From NCBI GenBank assembly GCA_017625535.1, contig JAGAKR010000006.1, forward strand, positions 1 through 57,430: a stretch of DNA of 57,430 nt, given 5' to 3'. The notes beneath the pieces are model-generated. The model was not told the DNA's origin. It searched no databases and was given only the letters and a program-made list of their open reading frames with translations. Positions 16,261 to 25,295 of the stretch are shown in pieces. The translations under genes were made by a program, and so were the position numbers. This DNA is from Bacteroidales bacterium. GTDB taxonomy: Bacteria > Bacteroidota > Bacteroidia > Bacteroidales > UBA932. The stretch's first letter is position 1, and each line of letters starts with the position of its first letter.

Positions 16261-16923
16261 TTAATTTAAGTTTACCTGTTTTAAGTTTTCAGAAATGATA
16301 AGTTGTGCCTCAGTGGCTGCCTGAACCTGCTCAACAGTGAATTCAGGGTTAATCTCTGTAAGGACAATGCCTTTAGGAGTAATCTCCATTACACCCATCT
16401 CGGTAATGATCATGTTCACCTGGCCTGCTGCTGTAAGCGGAAGACGGCATTTCTTAAGGATCTTATGGTTCCCTTTTGCAGTGTGCTCCATAGTAAGGAT
16501 CACTTTCTTGGCACCTACAAGCAAATCCATTGCACCACCCATACCAGGGGTCTTTTTGCCTGGAATCATCCAGTTTGCCAAGTCGCCATTCTCATCAACC
16601 TCAAGGGCACCAAGGAAAGTTACATTAACGTGACCTCCTCTGATGATGCCGAAACTTGTTGCCGAATCAAAAGATGCTGCACCAGGCTGGTATGTGATGA
16701 AACCACCACCTGCATTTACCCAATGAGGATCCTCTGTGCCTTTCTCAGGCTCAGGACCCATACCGAGCAAACCATTCTCAGACTGCAATGTAACACTTAC
16801 ACCCTCTGGCAAAAAGTTAGGGATAAGTGTAGGCAAACCAATGCCAAGGTTCACAACATCACCGTCTTTAATCTCTAGAGCTGCCCTTTTGGCAATAAAT
16901 TCTCTAATTTGATTCTTGTCCAT
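16261..16923 (-). CDS. atoA: Butyrate-acetoacetate CoA-transferase beta subunit
   Basis: A 220-residue family I CoA-transferase subunit. The SENGLLGMGP motif (about residues 48-57) contains the catalytic glutamate. In lysine fermentation the enzyme moves CoA from butyryl-CoA to the acetoacetate produced by Kce, yielding butyrate and acetoacetyl-CoA. Its alpha partner is not adjacent: it is the first gene of the operon (25296-25943), nine genes away. The beta gene is followed after 11 bases by bcd. Stoichiometric synthesis therefore depends on a long intact transcript. Confidence 0.88.
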   Translation of the reverse strand: MDKNQIREFIAKRAALEIKDGDVVNLGIGLPTLIPNFLPEGVSVTLQSENGLLGMGPEPEKGTEDPHWVNAGGGFITYQPGAASFDSATSFGIIRGGHVNVTFLGALEVDENGDLANWMIPGKKTPGMGGAMDLLVGAKKVILTMEHTAKGNHKILKKCRLPLTAAGQVNMIITEMGVMEITPKGIVLTEINPEFTVEQVQAATEAQLIISENLKQVNLN

Positions 16924-16944
16924 AATGTATGTTAAGTTAGTTAT

Positions 16945-17730
16945 TTACTTGTTTCTCTTTACAAACTCCTGAGCGACAAATGACGCTACATCATCAGCAT
17001 ATGTGTTTGCGCCAAAACCTGCATCATAACCAAGTTCTTTAGCAAGCTCGTGGCTGATTCTAGGACCACCGCAAACAACAATCATCTTGTCCCTCAAGCC
17101 CTCTGCCTCCATAAGCTCAATGAGTTCTGTAAGGTTCTGGATATGCACGTCCTTCTGGGTAACGGTCTGTGAAACAAGGATGGCATCGGCCTTAAGCTCA
17201 ATGGCCTTTGCAAGGAACTCCTCATTAGGAACCTGGCTTCCAAGGTTGTAAGCCTCAACCATATCATATCTCTCAAGACCATAATGGCCTGCATAACCCT
17301 TCATATTCATAATAGCATCAATACCTACGGTATGTGCATCTGTACCTGTACTTGCACCTACAAGCACAAGTTTTCTTCCAATGTTCTCCTTTATGTACTC
17401 ATCACACTCGTGCATATCCATAGTGTTGCTCTCCACTTTTGGAACGTAGATGTTTGAGTAGTCAACTGTATGGGTAAGGTTTCCATAGCAGTTGAAGAAT
17501 GTGAAACCAGGAGTAAGTTCTTTGGCAAATGCCACAAGCGGATTCTCAAAACCCATCTTCTTCATAAGAAGTTTTGCAGCCTCCTCTGCCTCTGCCCCGT
17601 TAGGAACAGGAAGAGTGAAACTTACCTGAACTTTACCGTCGTTCATTGTATCGCCATAAGGCTTAACTTTAGCCAAATCAAGAGTCTGGTCAAAATCTTT
17701 CGCAGACATTGAATATAGTCCACCTGCCAT
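16945..17730 (-). CDS. kamE: Lysine 5,6-aminomutase beta subunit (B12- and PLP-binding)
   Basis: A 261-residue subunit, close to the 262 residues of the Clostridium sticklandii enzyme. The cobalamin motif D131-x-H133-x-x-G136 is present, with His133 as lower axial ligand, and Lys144 in MNMKGYAGHYG sits exactly at the position of the PLP Schiff-base lysine known from that enzyme. An N-terminal dimerisation region precedes the Rossmann B12 domain. With KamD it converts beta-lysine (3,6-diaminohexanoate) to 3,5-diaminohexanoate. The gene starts two bases after the kamD stop. Confidence 0.94.
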   Translation of the reverse strand: MAGGLYSMSAKDFDQTLDLAKVKPYGDTMNDGKVQVSFTLPVPNGAEAEEAAKLLMKKMGFENPLVAFAKELTPGFTFFNCYGNLTHTVDYSNIYVPKVESNTMDMHECDEYIKENIGRKLVLVGASTGTDAHTVGIDAIMNMKGYAGHYGLERYDMVEAYNLGSQVPNEEFLAKAIELKADAILVSQTVTQKDVHIQNLTELIELMEAEGLRDKMIVVCGGPRISHELAKELGYDAGFGANTYADDVASFVAQEFVKRNK

Positions 17731-17732
17731 TG

Positions 17733-19286
17733 TTATTTCCTCCCTTTCATTAAGTTAATAAATGGATTCATATAGTTGGCACCTTTTTCAACAACGCCGT
17801 CAAGACCTTTACCGCCAACTCTGCTTCTCTTCACATCACCGAATATACCTTTCTCCAAAGCATTGAACAATCCCTCAGAAGTCATCTGCTCAAGAAGTGC
17901 AATTGCATTGTCCAGAACCTCTTTAGCCCTGTTCCTAATGATACCGCCCTCTTTGAACTCCATCTCTTCACCTATGCTCTTCATATTGTTGAAGATATAT
18001 TTTGCATTCTCAATAGACAAGAAACGGTCGCTCATAAATGGAGTATGGATAGCCTCAGTAGGCATACCGAGCAACTGGAGACCCTGGTTTGTCCAGATAC
18101 CTATCATATTGAACAATGCATCCTGCAAGTGGCCTCTGAAGATGTTTCCGGTCATGAATTTTGTAGGAGGCATATATTTGAGCGGAGCATTAGGGAAGAT
18201 TTCCCTTGCCATCTGAGCCTGTGCCAACTCATAGAGGAATCCGTTCTCAAGCATTGGATCCATCTCAAATGCATGGCCAAGACCCATCTGCTCCTCAGGA
18301 AGACCTGCAAGAAGAGCCAACTGCTCATTGATGAGGTCTGAAGCAAGAACTGTATGTGCAGCCTCTACAGCATCTGCAGTTGTAAGGTAGTTGTCCTCAC
18401 CAGTGTTGATGATAACACCTGCAAAGCCGTTGATGATTCTTGACATATACTGGTCAATAAGGGTTCTCTGCATGTTGATGTCGCGGAACAAGATACCGTA
18501 AAGAGCATCATTCAACATTACATCCAGCCCCTCAAATGCACCCATAATTGCAATCTCAGGCATACAGAGACCAGAACAGTAGTTACATACCCTAATATAT
18601 CTGCCAAGCTCCTCTCCCACTTTATCCATTGCCTCACGCATTATCTTGAAGTTGGCCTGGGTAGCATAAGTACCGCCGAATCCCTCTGTAGTTACGCCGT
18701 AAGGAACATAGTCCAAAAGGCTCTGTCCGGTAGTTCTGATAACTGCAATGATATCAGCACCCTGTCTTGCAGCAGCCTCTGCCTGTACAACATCCTCATA
18801 GATGTTACCGGTAGCAACAATTACATACAGGTAAGGTTTCGGGCCCTCGCCTATTGTATTGAGGTAATTCTCCCTTCTCTCCCTTCTTGCCCTTATCTTT
18901 GCAATGCTTGCATCAATTACAGGCTGTAGGACACTGTCAAGGGCAGCCTTGTCGGCAACCTCAATTTTAGTAAGATCCAAAGCGCCGGCAGCAACTTTCT
19001 CTGCAACCTCCTGAGGATTTAGGCCTGTATTCACCATTGCATTTGCAATGTAGAACAAAGCACCCTCACCAAGGACACCTTTAGATTTAAGGTCATCTAC
19101 AATAACGTTAGGAAGCGGAACCTGATTTTCATCAACTCCGTCAATTCCCATAAGTCTGCACAACGTACGCTCTACCGCTACAGTTGTTTTAGACTCAACA
19201 AAGGCCTGAACCTCATTGGCAATATCCTTTGCCAACGATTTGGCTTGTTCAACCTTTTTAAAATCCAATCCTAATTTACTCTGCAT
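17733..19286 (-). CDS. kamD: Lysine 5,6-aminomutase alpha subunit
   Basis: A 517-residue TIM-barrel subunit, nearly the same length as the clostridial alpha chain (516). It begins MQSKLGLDFKKVEQAK and contains YVIVATGNIYEDVVQAEAAA and LNDALYGILFRDINMQRT, stretches typical of this family. It provides the substrate cavity for the adenosylcobalamin radical reaction, with PLP and cobalamin held by KamE. It lies between the MutS-like gene (12-base gap) and kamE (2-base gap). No riboswitch was seen in the operon leader, so B12 control is not evident. Confidence 0.94.
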   Translation of the reverse strand: MQSKLGLDFKKVEQAKSLAKDIANEVQAFVESKTTVAVERTLCRLMGIDGVDENQVPLPNVIVDDLKSKGVLGEGALFYIANAMVNTGLNPQEVAEKVAAGALDLTKIEVADKAALDSVLQPVIDASIAKIRARRERRENYLNTIGEGPKPYLYVIVATGNIYEDVVQAEAAARQGADIIAVIRTTGQSLLDYVPYGVTTEGFGGTYATQANFKIMREAMDKVGEELGRYIRVCNYCSGLCMPEIAIMGAFEGLDVMLNDALYGILFRDINMQRTLIDQYMSRIINGFAGVIINTGEDNYLTTADAVEAAHTVLASDLINEQLALLAGLPEEQMGLGHAFEMDPMLENGFLYELAQAQMAREIFPNAPLKYMPPTKFMTGNIFRGHLQDALFNMIGIWTNQGLQLLGMPTEAIHTPFMSDRFLSIENAKYIFNNMKSIGEEMEFKEGGIIRNRAKEVLDNAIALLEQMTSEGLFNALEKGIFGDVKRSRVGGKGLDGVVEKGANYMNPFINLMKGRK

Positions 19287-19298
19287 ATAATAGTTATA

Positions 19299-20645
19299 TT
19301 AGTTATTTAAGTTCTTTTTTGTGCACTCAATCCATTGTGCGTCAATTCCAAGGCTCTCTGCTATAGCAATCGCCTCGTGGGGAACCTCCCCACAATATGT
19401 ACGTTGCAGGGTATAATCCATAACACCATCCACAAGTCCCCTCACCCTGTATCTCTTTACATTGTCATTCAAAATGTTGTAATGGGTTGTAAGTACAAAA
19501 CCACCCTTCACTTCCCCCACCACATCAAGCAATCCCTCCACAAGGGCAGTACCTTCAACCGGATTTGTAGTCCTTGCCGGCTCATCTATCAATGCCAGAA
19601 TTGACTTGCCGCCACGTATACCTTTAATCACCGCATCAATTGCCATAATTTCACCTGCAAAGGAGGAAACTCCCTTCACTATGCTCTGTTCATCCCCTAT
19701 ACACAATGAAATCTCCTCCACAAGATTTACGCAACAGTCGTGCGCAGCCACTCCAAAGCCAAACTGGGTAAGCAGTTGGTTAAGCGCCAATGATTTGAGC
19801 ACCACACTCTTTCCGCCCATATTTGCTCCAATGATTGTAACAGGCTCCCTCTCAAAAGCAATGTCCACCGGAATGAATTCCCTTCCAGCCTCAGCCACGT
19901 GGGCCTTCACCGCAGGATTGAACATTCCGTTATAAAAAGTCTCCCCATCCTCCACAACAACAGGGAAACAGAGCCCCATCTTCTTCATTTGGGCAGCTTT
20001 TGCAATTAGAATATCCAAAATTGACAAGTTCCTCAAAGCCAAAGCCAGATCAGAGGCATAAACCTGTACTCTTCCCGACAAATCCCTCCTCACTTCAAGT
20101 TCAAGATCGGCATTCTTCTGCAGCAGTACTGCCAGTTCAGCCCTCTTTTCATCGGGAAGATCCTCACCATTCCCCTGAATGGCCCTCATCTGTTTCCTTA
20201 TCTCCCTCAATTCATCTGAATATGAATCATATACATAGAAAGATGGGATATTCAGCCTGTCGGGATCAAGAATATCCACAACATCCTTGAGTTCAGGCAA
20301 TCCAACTGCAATTATCCTCTGCTGCTCCAGCAGCTGCTTAACCTCTCCTGAAACAATTGAAAGATATTTTATTTCAAAAAACTCAATGTCATCAAGGACT
20401 GTCCCGCTCTCCAACCTGCTGATTGTAGTCTGTATATCCTTCAGACACATCAGTTTGTTTGCTATCTGAGTACAATCCTTGTCATAAATCTCATTAAGCC
20501 TGCGGTAATGGAAATCAAGTTCCCTCTTGGTTGTCATCATCTGTGACTCAAGCAGCATCTTTCTTCCGCAAGGAGACATAATGTCCAATGTCTCAAACAT
20601 ATACCTGATACCGCAATCTATATCCAGTGCAGACTTAAATGTCAT
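19299..20645 (-). CDS. MutS-related ATPase of the lysine operon (KamC-like)
   Basis: A 448-residue protein with a C-terminal MutS/ABC-type ATPase: Walker A GANMGGKS at 273-280, Walker B ILALIDEP near 352-359 and a coiled-coil lever region (about 140-190). It lacks the mismatch-recognition and connector domains of real MutS (about 850 residues). Homologues accompany lysine 5,6-aminomutase genes in clostridia, fusobacteria and Porphyromonas, where as I recall the order is kamA-B-C-D-E. A plausible task, by analogy with B12-enzyme reactivases, is ATP-driven exchange of damaged cobalamin; this is inference. Its start overlaps nothing downstream but its 5' end overlaps the P-loop gene by 11 bases. 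Confidence 0.75.
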   Translation of the reverse strand: MTFKSALDIDCGIRYMFETLDIMSPCGRKMLLESQMMTTKRELDFHYRRLNEIYDKDCTQIANKLMCLKDIQTTISRLESGTVLDDIEFFEIKYLSIVSGEVKQLLEQQRIIAVGLPELKDVVDILDPDRLNIPSFYVYDSYSDELREIRKQMRAIQGNGEDLPDEKRAELAVLLQKNADLELEVRRDLSGRVQVYASDLALALRNLSILDILIAKAAQMKKMGLCFPVVVEDGETFYNGMFNPAVKAHVAEAGREFIPVDIAFEREPVTIIGANMGGKSVVLKSLALNQLLTQFGFGVAAHDCCVNLVEEISLCIGDEQSIVKGVSSFAGEIMAIDAVIKGIRGGKSILALIDEPARTTNPVEGTALVEGLLDVVGEVKGGFVLTTHYNILNDNVKRYRVRGLVDGVMDYTLQRTYCGEVPHEAIAIAESLGIDAQWIECTKKNLNN

Positions 20646-21669
20646 AATTGTTCTTAACTATATCATAAACCGGAAGTCCAATGGCTTCCTGCAATTTTTC
20701 ACACAAAATGTCACTGTCCAGAACATAACCGTTAGGAGCAGTGGGATTCACACAGACAGCAACCAGTTTGCTCTTCTGCAGAACCTTTATTTTACCGCCT
20801 CTTGAACAGAAAACCCTGTAAGCCTGCTCGCCCACAAAGATTTTTGTAAAATCCTTCACCACAAGGGTCACATCCTTCACATTCTTTGAATCCGCAACCA
20901 GATTCAAAAGTTTGTCTGTAAGTGCCCCAACTGTATAAATCAACTTCATGCCCGCTGTAATGTCCGTTTTAAGCGAACTCAGAGCCAGAGCGGAAGTCAA
21001 TTTGAAATCTATTATATTCCCCTCAAAATCAACGCCCCACACACCACTTTCAATATCGCACAAGGCATCCCTGCTTTCATCCTCAAGTTTTGGCAGCCCA
21101 ATCATCTCCACAACAAATCTGGTCTTCTGTACCAGGGTGTTTATATTGGACGAAAATGCCGCACCTGTAGAGAGCACCATAGCCTTGCTTATAGCCGGAG
21201 AGGCTGAACTCAGTCTGGAAATTGCACCGTCAATGATTGTAAGGTCTGTCCCAAACTTCTTCACACCCGCAACCCATCTTCTTAATGAGACTCCCGACGA
21301 AGGGCCGGAAATGAGCGCCTTCCCCCCTACGGATACCTTTGCTGTTACAATCCTTCCCAAAGAACTTCTCTCATCTGTAATCTCAACCAACTCACTTACA
21401 AGGCGCCTCTCCTTATAATGCGCCTCAGCAGTTGAGAAGTACATCCCCTCCCTCAAGAATATCTCAGGTTTCTTTGTAGATGTAACCTGATCCTTGTTCT
21501 CTCCATCTATACCTATAGAGGTTACCGCCACTTTCATCTTATGCAGCGGTAACCTGTACAGGATATAATTCAAACACTCTGTCTTGCCCACATTCTTCTC
21601 CAAGCCTACAATAGACAAACTGTCATATTTGAGGATTTCGTTGATGAAAGGCATAGACAGAATATTCAA
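20635..21669 (-). CDS. P-loop protein of the lysine operon (KamB-like)
   Basis: A 344-residue cytoplasmic protein with one clear nucleotide-binding loop, GLEKNVGKT at residues 22-30. Further on are SGPSSGVSLRRW and TIIDGAISRLSSASP, suggestive of a dethiobiotin-synthetase/MinD-like fold. It starts only 2 bases after the kamA stop and overlaps the MutS-like gene by 11 bases, so the three are translationally linked. It corresponds by position to kamB. Function is unknown; a GTPase/ATPase chaperone that loads or repairs cofactor on KamDE is the favoured guess. Confidence 0.7.
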   Translation of the reverse strand: MNILSMPFINEILKYDSLSIVGLEKNVGKTECLNYILYRLPLHKMKVAVTSIGIDGENKDQVTSTKKPEIFLREGMYFSTAEAHYKERRLVSELVEITDERSSLGRIVTAKVSVGGKALISGPSSGVSLRRWVAGVKKFGTDLTIIDGAISRLSSASPAISKAMVLSTGAAFSSNINTLVQKTRFVVEMIGLPKLEDESRDALCDIESGVWGVDFEGNIIDFKLTSALALSSLKTDITAGMKLIYTVGALTDKLLNLVADSKNVKDVTLVVKDFTKIFVGEQAYRVFCSRGGKIKVLQKSKLVAVCVNPTAPNGYVLDSDILCEKLQEAIGLPVYDIVKNNYDI

Positions 21670-21671
21670 TG

Positions 21672-22922
21672 TTATTTCTTGCTTCTCTCCTTTCTGCTCA
21701 ATACAGAAGGCTCAATTGCCATTCCTCTGCCCTCAAGCAATGAAGAAACGCCCTCAATTGATTTGCTCTTGTTGGCCTGGCAATACTGGCAGTTGCACTC
21801 GTTCTTGTAATCTGTAGGCTCTGTGTAAGTAGTGATAACACCCTCAAAGTTCCTTAGCACAACTTTGCCAGGAGCCTGTGAGATTACATACTGAGGCATA
21901 ACTGGAGTCTTACCGCCTCCACCAGGAGCATCAACTACAAATGTAGGAACTGCATAACCTGAAGTATGGCCTCTCAAGCCCTCAATAATCTCAATACCTT
22001 TTGATACTGGAGTCCTGAAGTGCTCAATACCCATAGAAAGGTCACACTGGTAGATGTAGTAAGGTCTTACCCTCATCTTTACCAACTCATGCATAAGTTT
22101 CTTCATAGTGTTCACACAGTCGTTCACACCTCTAAGAAGAACTGTCTGGTTTCCAAGAGGAATACCTGCATTTGCCAATTTTGCACAAGCCTCTGCAGCC
22201 TCTTTGGTAACCTCCTGAGGATGGTTGAAGTGGGTGTTCAACCATATTGGATGATATTTCTTAAGCATGTTTACAAGGTCATCGGTAATTCTCTGAGGAC
22301 AAACCACAGGAGTTCTAGAACCGATACGTACAATCTCTACGTGAGGGATCTGCCTCAAACGTGAAATGATGTACTCAAGTCTCTCATCGCTTACCATAAG
22401 TGCGTCACCGCCTGAAAGGAGAACGTCACGTACCTGTGGAGTTTTTGCAATGTACTCAATAGCCCTGTCAATTCTCTCAATTGCGCTCTCACCATCTTTC
22501 TGACCTGCAAAACGTCTTCTGGTACAGTGACGGCAATACATTGAACACATGTCTGTGATAAGGAGCAAAACCCTGTCAGGATATCTGTGGGTAAGGCCAG
22601 GTACAGGAGAATCCTCATCCTCGTGAAGAGGGTCAAGGAGGTCTGCAGGTGACTGGTAAGTCTCCTTGCCTGTAGGAACAGCCTGTTTTCTTACAGGACA
22701 CTCAGGGTTGTTTGGATCAATCAAACTTACATAGTAAGGGGTGATTGCCATTCTCAAAGTCTGAAGAGTCTTCTTTACACCCTCCTCCTCTTCTGGAGTA
22801 AGGGAAACATATTTCTTCAAATCCTCAAGAGTCTCAATTCTATTTTTAACTTGCCATTTCCAATCGTTCCACTGCTCGTCAGTAACGTTAGGGAACAACT
22901 CATAGCGTCTTGATTCTGCCAT
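21672..22922 (-). CDS. kamA: L-lysine 2,3-aminomutase (radical SAM)
   Basis: A 416-residue radical-SAM enzyme, the same length as the clostridial enzyme. The [4Fe-4S] motif CSMYCRHC supplies Cys126, 130 and 133; the PLP lysine is Lys338 in DAPGGGGKTP; the C-terminal CNCQYC stretch is the zinc-binding site. It converts L-lysine to L-beta-lysine, the entry step of the pathway encoded by this operon. It lies 34 bases downstream of kdd. Alternative EF-P lysine mutase (EpmB) is excluded by the zinc site and context. Confidence 0.95.
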   Translation of the reverse strand: MAESRRYELFPNVTDEQWNDWKWQVKNRIETLEDLKKYVSLTPEEEEGVKKTLQTLRMAITPYYVSLIDPNNPECPVRKQAVPTGKETYQSPADLLDPLHEDEDSPVPGLTHRYPDRVLLLITDMCSMYCRHCTRRRFAGQKDGESAIERIDRAIEYIAKTPQVRDVLLSGGDALMVSDERLEYIISRLRQIPHVEIVRIGSRTPVVCPQRITDDLVNMLKKYHPIWLNTHFNHPQEVTKEAAEACAKLANAGIPLGNQTVLLRGVNDCVNTMKKLMHELVKMRVRPYYIYQCDLSMGIEHFRTPVSKGIEIIEGLRGHTSGYAVPTFVVDAPGGGGKTPVMPQYVISQAPGKVVLRNFEGVITTYTEPTDYKNECNCQYCQANKSKSIEGVSSLLEGRGMAIEPSVLSRKERSKK

Positions 22923-22956
22923 TGTAATCTATTATTATTTGGTAACTAAATGGTAA

Positions 22957-24027
22957 TTAAGCGTAAAGTTCAGTAAAGATTTTTCTCAAAGCCTCACACT
23001 CCCTCAACTCCTGTAGAGTAAACTCTGCGTGACCTTTAGTATAACCGTTACCGATAATCATATTAACGTCTGAGCCGATACCCTCAGCACCTAGAGCAGC
23101 TTTAGTAAAGCTTGTAGCCATAGAGAAGAAGTAAACTACACCGTCATCTTTAGTACAAAGTACAGCAGTCATCTCCTGATCTGGAACGTTTACACAGTTG
23201 ATGGTAACATCTGCCATCTTGCCGTCAGTAAGTTTTGAAACAAGCTCATTTACCTGAACTGGAGTCATACCGCCAATGCTCTCTACAACATCACAGAAAC
23301 CAAGGTCTTTGATACGCTGTGTACTTCTCTGTGAGTTGGTCAAACCGATAACTTTACCTGTTACACCTACACGTTTTTTAGCCTCGTAGCAGCAAAGCAT
23401 ACCTGATTTTCCACCTGCACCAAGAATAACTACATTCTGGCCATACTGGCAAAGTTTTGCAGTCTGTGCTGGAGCACCTGCAACGTCAAGTGCAGACAAT
23501 GCAAGTTTCTCTGGAAGATCATCCGGAATCTTGGCATAGATACCGCTCTCAAACAAGATAGCTTTACCTTTGATGTCAACCTGGTCTACATCAGGACGGA
23601 TCTCAATGATCTCATCAATTCTAAGTGGAGTAAGTGACAAAGAAACAAGTGTAGCAATGCGGTCACCCTCTTTAAGGTCAATTTTACCTTTAAGTGCGTC
23701 ACCGATTTTCTCAACTTTACCAAGAAGCATTCCACCTGAACCGGTACGGCGGTTACGGTGTTTGCCCTGCAACTCTACGTTAAGGAACATCTCTTTCTTA
23801 ACTTCCTCAAGAATCTGCTCCTCAGTAGCACCCTCACCTGCCTGCTGTTTTGCATAGTTGTGGATATCAGTGAAAGAAGCTGAATCGATATTAAGTGTCT
23901 GAACGTCAATCAAGATCTCGTTGTCATAGATCTCGTCCATGTTGTTGTCAATTTTGTTTGCTGGCTGTGGAAGAACGCCAACTGGCTCAATCACGCGGTG
24001 AACACCGTATTTATTACCTTTTTTCAT
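22957..24027 (-). CDS. kdd: L-erythro-3,5-diaminohexanoate dehydrogenase
   Basis: A 356-residue NAD(P)-dependent oxidoreductase starting MKKGNKYGVHRVIEP, the N-terminus typical of Kdd. The nucleotide site is NVVILGAGGKSGMLCCYEAKK (about residues 203-222; seen as GAGGKSG). It oxidises 3,5-diaminohexanoate to 5-amino-3-oxohexanoate. Flanked by kce upstream and kamA downstream in the order expected for lysine fermentation. High conservation of context makes misassignment unlikely. Confidence 0.92.
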   Translation of the reverse strand: MKKGNKYGVHRVIEPVGVLPQPANKIDNNMDEIYDNEILIDVQTLNIDSASFTDIHNYAKQQAGEGATEEQILEEVKKEMFLNVELQGKHRNRRTGSGGMLLGKVEKIGDALKGKIDLKEGDRIATLVSLSLTPLRIDEIIEIRPDVDQVDIKGKAILFESGIYAKIPDDLPEKLALSALDVAGAPAQTAKLCQYGQNVVILGAGGKSGMLCCYEAKKRVGVTGKVIGLTNSQRSTQRIKDLGFCDVVESIGGMTPVQVNELVSKLTDGKMADVTINCVNVPDQEMTAVLCTKDDGVVYFFSMATSFTKAALGAEGIGSDVNMIIGNGYTKGHAEFTLQELRECEALRKIFTELYA

Positions 24028-24048
24028 TTTATTTATATTTTAAACTGT

Positions 24049-24876
24049 TTATTTCCTTGGTTTCAAACCTAAAATTTCACGGGCCTCAGCAGAAGTTGCA
24101 ATCTCCCTGCCCAACTCTTTTGCAATGCGTACAACTTTGGCAACCATTTCGCCATTCGATTTTGCAAGCACACCTTTCTCTATATAGATGCTGTCCTCAA
24201 AACCTACACGTACGTTACCGCCCATTGCAATGGCAGCGGCTGCAAGATTGAACTGATGGCGGCCGATACCTGTTGCTGTCCAGGTAGAACCTGCAGGGAT
24301 GCTGTTTACAAGCCAGCAGAGATTAGGGACAGTTGCAGGAGTACAGCCAGGTACGCCAAGAACGAAGTTGAACTGCATAGGGGCACCAGGAACCTGGCCT
24401 TTCTTTGCCATAGCAAGAATAGTGTCAAGATGACCCATCTCAAAGCACTCGTACTCCGGTTTGATGTCATTCTCAAGCATTCTCTTTCCAAAAGCCCTCA
24501 TTATAGGCATTGTGTTCTCAAACACGTCATCACCGAAGTTGCAGGTACCGCAATCAAGTGTTGCCATCTCTGGGAACAGTTCTGTAGGCTGCAGACGCTC
24601 CTCTGCTGACATTCCTACTGCACCACCTGTAGAAGGGATCAGGATTACATCAGGACACTCTTTAAGGATTGCGTCTATACACTCTTTGAAACGTGCTTTG
24701 CTCTGTGTAGGGGTACCGTCATCTTCCCTAACGTGAAGGTGTACGATTGCAGCACCTGCCTCAACAGCAGATTTAGCCTCACGTACAATCTCCTCTACTG
24801 TATAAGGAACTGCAGGGTTCTGCTCTTTGGTAACCTCTGCGCCACAAATTGCAGCTGTAATGATAAGTTTAGCCAT
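24049..24876 (-). CDS. kce: 3-keto-5-aminohexanoate cleavage enzyme
   Basis: A 275-residue BKACE (DUF849) enzyme. The metal site HxH is visible in IVHLHVRED, and ALDCGTCNFGD-like and QFNFVLGVPGCTP stretches are typical. It condenses 5-amino-3-oxohexanoate with acetyl-CoA to give acetoacetate and 3-aminobutyryl-CoA. The frame is open upstream to 24924, but those extra residues overlap the end of kal; Met at 24876 (MAKLIITAAICG) lies 8 bases after the kal stop and fits family N-termini, so it is chosen as the start. Confidence 0.92.
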   Translation of the reverse strand: MAKLIITAAICGAEVTKEQNPAVPYTVEEIVREAKSAVEAGAAIVHLHVREDDGTPTQSKARFKECIDAILKECPDVILIPSTGGAVGMSAEERLQPTELFPEMATLDCGTCNFGDDVFENTMPIMRAFGKRMLENDIKPEYECFEMGHLDTILAMAKKGQVPGAPMQFNFVLGVPGCTPATVPNLCWLVNSIPAGSTWTATGIGRHQFNLAAAAIAMGGNVRVGFEDSIYIEKGVLAKSNGEMVAKVVRIAKELGREIATSAEAREILGLKPRK

Positions 24877-24884
24877 ATTATCTC

Positions 24885-25277
24885 TTATTTTTTGTTTCTC
24901 TGGCATTTTACTGGAACTACGCAAGTACCGCTTGCTTTACATACAAGGATAGGCTCCTCAAGTACGTCTGCAGCAGAATCAGAAATGTCAGGACGTGGCA
25001 CAATCACTTTCTTGGCCTCAAATACCATCTTTCTTGAAGAGTTGCCGGCTGAAACAATCTCACCGGTAGCCTCAATATAATCACCTGCATAAACAGGAGC
25101 CATGAACTCAACGTTGTCATATGCCTTGAACAGACCCTCATCACCGTCATTGATGATAAGCAGCTCTGTAGCAACATCGCCAAATAGATTCAACATTCTA
25201 GCACCGTCAACAAGATTTCCACCGTAGTGAGCATCGTGACAGCTCATTCTAACTCTGATCAAAGCTTTTTTAGTCAT
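24885..25277 (-). CDS. kal: 3-aminobutyryl-CoA ammonia lyase
   Basis: A 130-residue single hotdog-fold protein beginning [20 protein letters not shown], a conserved start for Kal. It eliminates ammonia from 3-aminobutyryl-CoA to form crotonyl-CoA. It lies between atoD (18-base gap) and kce (8-base gap). The fold is shared with thioesterases such as FapR and MaoC-like hydratases, but operon position and N-terminus settle the assignment. Confidence 0.9.
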   Translation of the reverse strand: MTKKALIRVRMSCHDAHYGGNLVDGARMLNLFGDVATELLIINDGDEGLFKAYDNVEFMAPVYAGDYIEATGEIVSAGNSSRKMVFEAKKVIVPRPDISDSAADVLEEPILVCKASGTCVVPVKCQRNKK

Positions 25278-25295
25278 AGTAGTAGTTTTTAAATG

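Noticed and set aside
19299-20645. DNA mismatch repair protein MutS
   Set aside because: Half the usual length, no mismatch-recognition domain, and embedded in the lysine operon.
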